Assembly (NCBI RefSeq): GCF_002575655.3 | Contig: NC_053036.3 | Coordinates: forward strand, 649,409,387 to 649,473,386 | DNA: 64,000 nt | Source of the DNA: Aegilops tauschii subsp. strangulata | Lineage: Eukaryota > Streptophyta > Magnoliopsida > Poales > Poaceae | Reading direction: 5' to 3' | Part shown: positions 56,262-64,000 of the stretch, one piece after another | Layout of the letters: each line of letters starts with the position of its first letter | Numbering within the stretch: position 1 is the stretch's first letter | The notes under the pieces: generated by a model | The model's input: the letters and a program-made list of their open reading frames with translations, nothing else | Databases searched by the model: none | What the model was told of the DNA's origin: nothing | Made by a program: the position numbers and the translations under genes

Positions 56262-59200
56262 ATGGAGCACGGACGAGATGAGCAAGCAGAAGAGGTGTTG
56301 GGGGACATAATCTTAGCCGGAGGTGATATCTTGTCGTATCTTAACGACAATGATGGTCTGGAAGAACAGGGTGAAGAAGCAGGCTGCGGTGATCGAAGAG
56401 TGGAGGAGGAAAGACATGATTATGATGGCTCCGGTGACCCAATGCTGGTGCAAGAAGGAGCCCGTGGTGACGGCTCCGGTGACCGAACAGAGTCCGGCCA
56501 GGTAAATATATTAGTTAAGCCTGTGCTGACTAGCTAATTGATGCATTCATTGTTTTGGTATGTACACATATTAATTAACACTCGTCTTTCTTCTTTTTTC
56601 TAGCCCTCCGGATCGAGCACAACTGCGGTAAAGAGACGAGGCCCGAAGAGAAAGTTGCGCTCGGATGAGAGGTTTGAGATCACAGCAATCGCACGCGACG
56701 GCCAACCGATTGAACCCCTCCGGACAAAGGATGCTTTTGCTGCTCAGTGCGGGGTTCTAGTTAGGGACAAGATCCCGATCAGCATCCACCAATGGTATAA
56801 GCCTAAGAAGGAAGACCCTGAGGTGTCTTATGTCGATGATATGCAGAAAGATGATCTTTGGACTGAGCTGAAGGCAAATTTCACCCTACCGCCAGAGGAG
56901 GATCCGGAGAAGCCAGTTAAAGAGCAATTAATCAAGTCTCATGCTCTTAAGAAGATGGCAGACCTATTCAGGAGGTGGAAGAATGAGCTGAAAACGTTTG
57001 TCGACAAAGAAGAGACACCTGAATTCATCGGCCGGTATGAGAAGATCAGAGATCACTGGCCCGCATTTGTGGCCCACAAGACATCGGAAAAGAGTAAGAA
57101 GATGTCAGCGACAAACAAGATGAATGCTGCGAAGAAGAAGCTTCACCATCGCACGGGGTCAGGTGGCTACCTCAAAGCCCGGCCTAAGTGGGCCAAGTCT
57201 GAGAGGGATCTGGTTGATAAAGGGATCGAACCACAGACAATGAACTGGCCAGACCGTTGCCGGACTTTGTTCTTCGGGGCTGGCGGAACCTTGGACCCTG
57301 TATCAGGGAGGTGTCGTTGGACGGACGAGCAACTTGCAATACCCGTCAAGAAGATTCAGCACTATATCGATGCAGCGCAGCAAGGGACGTTCGTTCCAGA
57401 CAGAGAGAACGACGAGCTCACAATGGCCCTCGGGAATCCTGAGCAGCCTGGACGGACACGAGGCATGCCAGGCTCCGTTCCGTGGAAGGCTGGTTTTCCG
57501 GACGCGGGCGGTTACAAAAGCCAGGAGAGGAGGAAAAAAGTGGAGCAGATCCAAATTCAGCGTCTGCACGAAAGGGTTCAAGTGCTAGAGGAACGAGACA
57601 GCAATAGAGATGCCGAAACTGCCCCCGAAGCTACACCGCCATCTCAGCGTAGAAGCAGCGTGGCTTCCACCGAGCTGCCTCAGCTGGAGCATGCGGCTAC
57701 TCCTAGCTACCCCGTGGATGCTATCACGGAGTCTCAACATTGCCACCTTATGGCGGAATGGCAGAACTTGAAAGTCAAGGCGGCTGTTGGCTCTGTTTTA
57801 CCTACTGAACCCGGCGCAACCTACCACTGCCGGTAGATTCCAGATGGATATGCTAGGGTGACGGTGGATGAAATAACGGAGGGATTTGAGGACCTCCAGC
57901 TTGACCACCCTACCGGTGAAGGGGAGACTCGGCTGGGTTTAGCTCTAAAGACTCCATGCCTATGGCGGAAGGAGCTCATCAAGCTTCCGAACTGGAAGGC
58001 TCCGGCGAGTAAGGGCACTCCGCCTCCTCCTCCGGCGAGTGACCAGGGCACTCAGCCTCCTTCTCCGGCGCGTGGCGGCACTCCGCCTCCTTCTCCGCCA
58101 GCGCCGGCGCGCCAGAGCAGCCAGCCTCCTCCTTCTCTGCCTCGTCAGCAAGGGCGGAAGAGACCCGCCGCTGCTGCGGCTGCTCCGGCGCGTCGTAGTC
58201 CTTCTCATCCGCCTCGTAAGCAAGGAAAGAAGACAGCCGCAGCCGCTCCGTCTGCTCTGCCGGCGTCTAGCAGTATAGCTGCCAGAGGTGGGAGGCAATA
58301 CAGATTCGGTCCTTCTCTGAAGACTCCAGAGAAGTCACCATATGAGAGGACCGAGGAGGAGAACGCGAAGATCGTGCGAGCCGAAGTGAAGAACTTCTTT
58401 GAAGGGGTCAAAGCAAAGAAACATCCACCTCCAGAGGAGAAGGTGGATCCGGTGAAAGCAAAGCGCACTCTGGCTGCCCTGACAAAACCACCAAAGTCTC
58501 CGCCAAAAGGCAACTATGAGCGCGTTCTTGCAAAGGCATATGCCGAAGCGGAGCGGTCGGGAAGTACTGTCAGTGATAAAAGGATGAAAGAACGACGAGC
58601 TGGGAAAAAAATTGCCCAGCTCCGCGAACAAGAGAACCAATCGTGCCCCCCGCTCAAGGTGTCAAAAGACATCGTCGCTAATGATCCGGGTATGGTGCCC
58701 GGTTATACCGATCTTGGAGATTACCTGCCCGACGATGTACATTATGAAATCATGGAGGTGGACGAACACAAATATCATTACGGGAAGCCTCTCGTCAAAG
58801 ATGTCAAATCTCTAAGCACGATGATGCGAGGACTACATGATTGGTACATGAAAAGCTGCAGAGAGTCTGATGGGATGAGTACTTTAACGCTGAGAGTTAA
58901 ACCGGAGCATGACCTCGTTGGACTTGAACTGCTGAATGTTCCATTTGAGGATTTCTTCCAGTTTTACAATCTAATGTCCCTCGATGAAACAACGATCACT
59001 TGCTACTGTCTGTAAGTAGTACTACTTCTGTCATTAAGTCTCTCTATATAGGTCAGCTCTTTCATTGCATGTATTTATACTTATCCTCACTATATTATGC
59101 AGATTGAAGATCGCCGAATTGAAGAAAAGACAAATCGGTGATATTGGGTTCATTAACACAAATCTCATAGATGATTATCAGGTTAAATTTCATGCCAAAG

Positions 59201-60084
59201 AAGCCGAGGCCAACTTGCTACAATTGTTGGTAATAAATCAAAACAAAGATATAATACTCTTTCCTTACAACTTCAAGTGAGTGTTACTGTCTTCTGCATA
59301 TTCGGTTTCCCTTTATTAGTCCAGGTTATGGTAATGTAATTGATGACTTATGCATGCATGCGCAGCTTCCACTATATTCTCCTAGAGATTAAGCTTGAGC
59401 CGGGAGTAGTAACCGTCTTAGACTCGAGACGAAAAGATCCCCAGGACTATGCGAACATGACTCAAATGCTCCAGAAGTAAGTTAAATCGATCATTATCCA
59501 CCATATCAGCAACTTTGTTCATTTCCTGATATCAAGTAATTGTTTTCTTTGTCTGGCAGGGTTTGGAGAAAATTCACCTCAAAAGCCCCGGGACTGCCGA
59601 ACCAGCTGCAATTTAGACACCCAAAAGTAAGTACTATAGTAGCATGTTCCGCGCATCTCCTAATGATTCAAGCGCTAGTTTGATCGATACCATTTAGCAT
59701 GCTTGCTTATCAGTTTGATTGACCTCTATTTCTTGTAAAGTGGTTGTGGCAGCAACCCGGGAATAATTACTGTGGATACTACATTTGCGAGTCCATCCGC
59801 TACCATACCTGTGAGCGGGGCTACACTGAAGAACAATATGAAGTGCGTAAGCAATAATGTTCACAATTTTATTTTATTACCATCATTTGTGTTGAGTTTC
59901 ATTTATTCATATATATATGTATTGACCCCCTTCTTCAAATTAGATTTTTCGGAAGCGGGATGAACTCCTAGCACCAGATCGTATGCGAGGAATTCAAGAG
60001 GAATTGGCGGCATTCTTCCTTGACCACGTGATCGCTGAAAACGGAGAATACTATGTGGACCCTGTGTTCCTACAATATAATTAG
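56262..60084 (+). CDS. CACTA second gene, C-terminal Ulp1-type cysteine protease, seven exons
   Basis: The model joins 56262-56501, 56604-59011, 59103-59276, 59366-59476, 59560-59626, 59741-59842 and 59944-60084. All introns are GT..AG, and the coding total of 3243 nt divides by three. One TAG at 57834-57836 interrupts it. The N-terminal part is acidic. The next part resembles plant transposase-associated proteins (YKPKKEDPEVSYVDDM, LFFGAGGTLDPVSGRCRWT). After a Pro/Ala/Arg-rich linker (58010-58290) comes a Ulp1/SENP-like domain with His in NFHYILLEI, Asp in TVLDSRRKD, Gln and Cys in QQPGNNYCGYYIC. The catalytic residues are all present. Such domains cleave SUMO-like modifiers; substrate and role here are unknown. 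Confidence 0.82.
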
Positions 60085-60454
60085 GAGATTGTATTGTAAG
60101 AGATAATTATTGTATATATGTAGCCGGTAGTGTCGGATAGATATACGAGAACTTGTTGTTCGACCAATATCTCGGAGAAGGAGAGGTGGTCGATATCACT
60201 TCTCTCTGTATGCATATATATATGTTCATGACGATCTTCTGTTTCCTTCATTTGATTACTAGCTAGCGTGTCTACTCCTCTCCATACGTATATAGTACGT
60301 AGCGTCGACAAAGCACGGAGATAAGAGAGGACACTTCTCTCTATTAATTAGCTAGCTAACACAATATATGAAACACCTAAATTAACCCCCCAAAACCCCT
60401 AAACCACCCCCTTTCAAAAAAAACAAAAACCTCAGCTCCTGCCAGGTGCTGACG
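60085..60454 (+). other. 3' flank of the Ulp1-domain gene
   Basis: AT-rich sequence with no coding frame. It contains several TATATATG tracts and a C-rich patch (60387-60412). I see no RNA gene or insertion in it. Confidence 0.5.
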
Positions 60455-60672
60455 CGTGGATGCCTATTGGTCCCGGTTGGTGGCACCAACCGGACCAAAG
60501 GCCCTCCTGCCTGGGCTCCCCGCACCGGCCACGTGGACGGCCTTTAGTCCCGGTTCGTGTAAGAACCGGGACTAAAGGGCTAGGGCATTAGTAACGACCC
60601 TTTAGTCCCGGTTCCAGAACCGGGACTAAAGGCCCTTATGAACCGGGGTAAAAGCCCCTTTTCCTACTAGTG
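60455..60672 (-). repeat. Right TIR and subterminal repeats of the large CACTA
   Basis: Inverted-pair units (TTTAGTCCCGGTT with AACCGGGACTAAA) lie at about 60467-60500, 60542-60576 and 60600-60631. The inverted terminal CACTAGTAGGAAAA end follows (60672-60659). Confidence 0.9.
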
Positions 60673-61394
60673 TCAAGGGACATTCTTCTGAAGCTAAACT
60701 TGAAGGCGCCATGAAGACTTTGGTTTTCTATATCATCAATGGCATCAGGTTGAACACACAGGATTTCTTCATCAGACAACTTGCTGCTTTTGGAATTGAT
60801 CTGTTTGGTCTGAAGTTCTATGCACCATGGGTGATGCGCTTGATTAAGCTTCATTCCACCATTGACTATCAGCCCTCAGCGCGCAACCATCTTGTATTTC
60901 CGCCTGAGGTTGATCTGTCTATTGAAGCCATCTACCCCGAGCCAGCAAAGCAGTCACTGCATCTTCAGAATGCTGAATTTCAAAGCTTCACGCAGCCAAT
61001 TGAAGGAATCCTTGTGCCCAATGCTGCAACCCCTGCATATCCTCTTGCTGGCAACATGTGCTTTCCTCACCGAGGCAACACCGAAGCCACTGCAAGTATT
61101 ATTGCCCAAAGGCCTCAGAAGCGATCTCGTGTACTCAATGACTGAGAGCATCTGGTGGCATTGCATCAGAAGCAGGATAAGCATCATGACTGGCTGAAGC
61201 GTCAGATGCAGAGCCTCTTGGTGGATGTCAATCGCATCCGTAACTTGGCCACCAAGAACACGTTTGTAGCCCATGAAGCCTGTCGGCGGTCCTGGAAGAG
61301 CCTCACACTGCTATGTTCTGAAGATGATCTGTGTGCAGATGGCTTCATCGAACACTTCAAGTTTGATTCCAGCCCTCCTCAGAATGCAAGCTGA

Positions 61395-62079
61395 CGTCAC
61401 ACCACCTCCATTGAAGATTCTGAGCATTCATCTTTGGCTGCAACTGTTGTTGCGAGGGTCGTCGATGAAGAAGATGATGCCACTTCACCAACCATGCTGC
61501 ACTGCATCACGATACTGCATTAGGCCCGTCTGCACCACCAAACTCCAACGATGACCCTGCTCCATCCTCTACTCCAACTGGGAATGAGTAGATCCTTTAT
61601 GTCTTCAAACCTTTTTCGTCCTTACTGACAAAAGGGGGAGAAGCAAATGAGGTTGATAGTCTTCAAGCGGGTCCATATGGGTGGTTGCATTATTTTGCTA
61701 AGTTCTTACAACTCTCGTTTTGAAACAGTTTGGTTCTTTGAGTTGTAACACTAAAACTTGATGGTCGTCTGCTTCGTTTTTACTGCCACTTTGTGATGCG
61801 ATGATAAATTCCGCATGAAGACATTCTGCAGACGTCCATTTTTCATTGTGCATTTCATTTATCTTCATTCTACTTCATGCATGATGAATTTTCTTCGTAA
61901 GTTGAAGAGGATCTCCACAAGGTAAAACCTGCCATGTGCATTTGCATTCAAAAGCAAACTATTTATATGCACATCTTCAGGGGGAGCCTTTTGTAACTTA
62001 TGAAAACAATGCGGTTATCCTTAACTCTCACATATTTTTATCCCCGTTGAAAACTTCAACCGGTTTGTCATCAAACACC
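61395..62079 (+). other. Maximus 3' untranslated region
   Basis: Non-coding sequence between the env-position ORF and the polypurine tract. AAAGGGGGAGAAG at 61631-61643 resembles a second, internal polypurine tract, a common feature of this lineage. No other feature is seen. Confidence 0.55.
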
Positions 62080-62093
62080 AAAAAGGGGGAGAT
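62080..62093 (+). other. Maximus polypurine tract
   Basis: AAAAAGGGGGAGAT directly precedes the 3' LTR, as expected for the plus-strand priming site. Confidence 0.85.
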
Positions 62094-63428
62094 TGTAAGT
62101 GCATCTAGTGCCCCCCCTAGTTGGTTTTGGAGTATTGACGACAAACTTGGTTGAGGGACTAATGTGTTTGTGAGAATTGCAGGATAACACAGGTAGTAGT
62201 CCCTTATTGATTCGGTTTACCTACCAGAGATGACCCCTGAAAATGTGTGAAGACATTGAAGACAATGGTGGTTCATGAAGACATTCACGATGAAGATTAT
62301 GACATGAGAAGACATTCATATGAAGACTATGGAGTGCGAAGACATAGTTGTTTCATAGTTTCCTTTTCTTCTTTGTTGAGTCATAGGAACCACCGTACTG
62401 TTAAGTGGGGTCCAAGTGAACAAAGTCAGAGTGACTAAAGTGATGCTCAACCAAATCCTATGTCTTCAAGCGAAGACAATGAGAGCAAATCTTATCCAGA
62501 GTTGGATGAGTCAGATTTACTTGTAGCCCAAGTCAAGCTGCCGCGTGTGTTTGAAATCCGACCGTTGGACACGAGTCGGTTCCTTAGTGACCCGGGGTCA
62601 TTTCGGAAAAATCAGGTCGGGTTGCCTCCTGGCTATAAATAGCCCACCCCATACACCATAAATTGGTGGCGGCTCAGAGTTAGTGCACGGCTTTTGTCGT
62701 TTGAGAGCAACCCACCTCCGAAGCATTTGAGAGAGATATCCTTGCGAGGACAAAGCGCTAAACACCCAGAGCCAAAGAGTGTTAGGCATCATCGAAGTCT
62801 TTCTGTCTGCGTGACCTGAAGACTTGTTACACTTGAGGACTGTGAATCCTCCAGCCGGTTAGGCGGCGCGTTCGGAGCATCCAAGAGTCATTGTGGATCG
62901 CTGGTGAACGAAGTCTGTGAAGGTTTGGAAGTCTACCTTGAAGACTTACCAGAGTGATTGTGCAAGGACTGGGTGTGCTCAGCTCAAGGGGAATAAGGTG
63001 AAGACGCGGTCTTCTGAGTTAAATCTCAGCCTCCCTAACCAGACGTACAGTTGTCATAACAACTGGAACTGGTCTACCAAATCCTTGTCTTCACCAAGCA
63101 ACTGGTTCTATCCTTCACTTCCCTTTACTTTACAGTTTGTCTGCGTGAAGTCATTTCTTGCCTGTATGATCTGATTGACTTCACTGAGTGAAGACTGTTT
63201 ACTGTTTGGCTTCATACTGTCTTCCATCCCGATCCATACTACCTAGCTGCTGATAGTCTCATGCTTTCACTTCATTGCATAATTGACTATGGCTTGTCTA
63301 GTGTAGTCTACCTTCCGCTACATATCTATAGGTTCATTTTTATCGTTTGTCTTCAAAGACCTCGTGTTTTGAAGACTTTCATAAAAATCGCCTATTCACC
63401 CCCCTCTAGTCGATTACTAGCACTTTTA
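62094..63428 (+). repeat. Maximus 3' LTR
   Basis: The LTR is 1335 bp and collinear with 22702-24038. Its last bases are CACTTTTA, so it ends TA, not CA. The TATA-like box reads CTATAAATAG here. Confidence 0.92.
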
Positions 63429-63433
63429 GGGAC

Positions 63434-64000
63434 AATGGTAAGTGTTCGCGTGGCCCGGGCGCGGATGGCTCGGCTCGCGGTGGGTCTAACAAGACCTTGG
63501 ACCGGCCCGCCCAGTCGACTGAGGGTTATGGGGGAAAGGGGGAGGCGCCCCCTGTGGCCCGGATGAACTCCTTCAGGTTCGGCTCCTTCGGTGCTCGTCG
63601 GCCCCCAGCCAGTTGTGGAGTCATAGGGCTGACCTTGACGACCCGGTGGAACAGGAGCTGCCACCGCCGTTATCTCTGTTGGCCTCGCCAGTCGCGCCAT
63701 CTTTGGCCAAGGGGGGCGGGAGGGGGTGACTCCTCATGCCTCGCCTTCTTCGTCTCGTCAGCTTCTGTGTGGGGGTGTGGTGGGGGATGCTAGGCAGGTG
63801 GCCTTGTCCAGCCCCACCAGCCTACGTAGCCCTGTGCTGGTGCCCCCCACTGAGGAGCCATCGATGGGGAGGCTTCAGCGAGGAGGGCGGCCTCACATGG
63901 AGGCCTTTTGTCTGACGTGGGTGTGGATCGGTCGAGGAATCCCGATTGTAGACCGCGCTTGACCTCGAGGGGGTCTCCGGCACCCGCGCCCGTGGAGGCG
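63434..64000 (+). pseudogene. DUF4283-type protein, C-terminal piece
   Basis: The frame continues exactly from 22701 across the Maximus insertion (one TSD copy removed). It encodes a Gly/Pro-rich linker and then MNSFRFGSFG (about 63563-63592). A frameshift near 63590-63612 moves the protein to another frame (DLDDPVEQELPPPLSLL), which ends at a stop at 63727-63729. A third frame continues to 63962. The segment is GC-rich like the N-terminal piece. It runs off the window, so a downstream ORF2 of a LINE could lie just outside. Confidence 0.65.

Larger units (their letters stand above)
39228..60672 (+). mobile_element. Large CACTA transposon with TNP2 transposase
   Basis: The ends are CACTAGTAGAAAA and, reversed, CACTAGTAGGAAAA, with TSD TCA on both sides (39225-39227 and 60673-60675). 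Without the nested BARE-like element it is about 12.9 kb. It holds, in order: subterminal repeats and a TATA promoter; a small spliced membrane-protein gene; the TNP2-type transposase; an RNA-gene region with U6-like promoters; an AT-rich spacer; a second cluster of subterminal-type repeats; a seven-exon gene with a Ulp1 domain; and right-hand subterminal repeats. The full transposase frame makes it a candidate autonomous element, although the second gene has one stop. Confidence 0.93.
36010..61394 (+). pseudogene. Maximus env-position ORF, split by CACTA
   Basis: The reading frame starts at the ATG 36010 and shifts near 36095-36120. It then runs 36120-37543 with a stop, continues in pieces to 39224, and resumes after the CACTA at 60676-61394. 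The TSD TCA (39225-39227, 60673-60675) lies within a Trp-Pro-Ile-Lys stretch that reads through when one copy is removed. Landmarks are NAMERPWGDILYKNL, Lys/Pro/Glu-rich low-complexity regions, a coiled coil (about 37050-37300) and NGIRLNTQDFF after the CACTA. I see no signal peptide or convincing membrane span, so the env label is positional only. At least four stops or frameshifts are present. Confidence 0.75.
22702..63428 (+). mobile_element. Maximus/SIRE-type Copia retrotransposon
   Basis: The element has LTRs 22702-24038 and 62094-63428, a perfect TSD GGGAC (22697-22701 and 63429-63433), an initiator-Met primer-binding site, gag, pol in Copia order, a long env-position ORF and a polypurine tract. 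Without its nested CACTA elements it is about 14.8 kb, the size I expect for Maximus. The env-position ORF and the coiled-coil-rich gag fit the SIRE/Maximus lineage. Stops and frameshifts in every gene show it is inactive. LTR divergence is roughly 3-4% by eye, so it is older than the BARE-like element nested inside it. Confidence 0.92.

Overview
This window is intergenic DNA from a grass genome, almost certainly a member of the Triticeae (wheat, barley, Aegilops or rye). Nearly every base belongs to a transposable element. The evidence is the set of families: LTRs of the BARE/WIS/Angela type, Sabrina/WHAM-type Gypsy LTRs, a Maximus/SIRE-type Copia, and CACTA elements with Triticeae-style subterminal repeats. 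Family names come from memory of these families, not from a search. No ordinary host gene is visible.

The elements are nested, and target-site duplications (TSDs) fix the order. The oldest layer is a decayed Gypsy gag-protease remnant (1-1370) and a broken DUF4283-type zinc-knuckle ORF now in three pieces (2014-2492, 22319-22701, 63434-64000). A solo Gypsy LTR (2493-2815 plus 21065-22318) sits in that ORF. Inside this LTR is an Angela-like Copia on the minus strand (2816-21064). That Copia carries an Athila-clade Gypsy in its 3' LTR (3418-13124) and a small hAT element in its gag (16766-17862). A Maximus-like Copia on the plus strand (22702-63428, TSD GGGAC) interrupts the same ORF further along. 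It contains a 4.5 kb CACTA element in its integrase (27817-32327, TSD AAC) and a large CACTA element in its env-position ORF (39228-60672, TSD TCA). The large CACTA in turn holds a young BARE/WIS-like Copia (45232-53791, TSD ACAGC).

The retrotransposons are mostly dead: stops, frameshifts and lost catalytic residues are common. The two CACTA elements are the best preserved coding units. The large one has an uninterrupted 1120-codon TNP2-type transposase, a small spliced coiled-coil/membrane protein upstream of it, and a seven-exon second gene ending in a Ulp1-type cysteine protease domain (one in-frame stop). The small one lacks a transposase but carries a frame-perfect four-exon gene of unknown function, possibly B3-like.

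The most unusual signal is in the large CACTA. Three copies of a U6-snRNA-type promoter (an upstream sequence element GTCCCACCTCG, then a TATA box 24-25 nt on) lie at 44177-44218 (-), 44410-44454 (+) and 53863-53904 (-). The plus copy would start transcription at the base of a long foldback RNA (about 44477-44610) that ends in six T. The two minus copies share a transcript sequence that becomes conserved at the predicted start. One of these, before the BARE insertion, would have ended in another hairpin plus six T. This looks like a set of transposon-borne RNA polymerase III genes, which I have not seen described.
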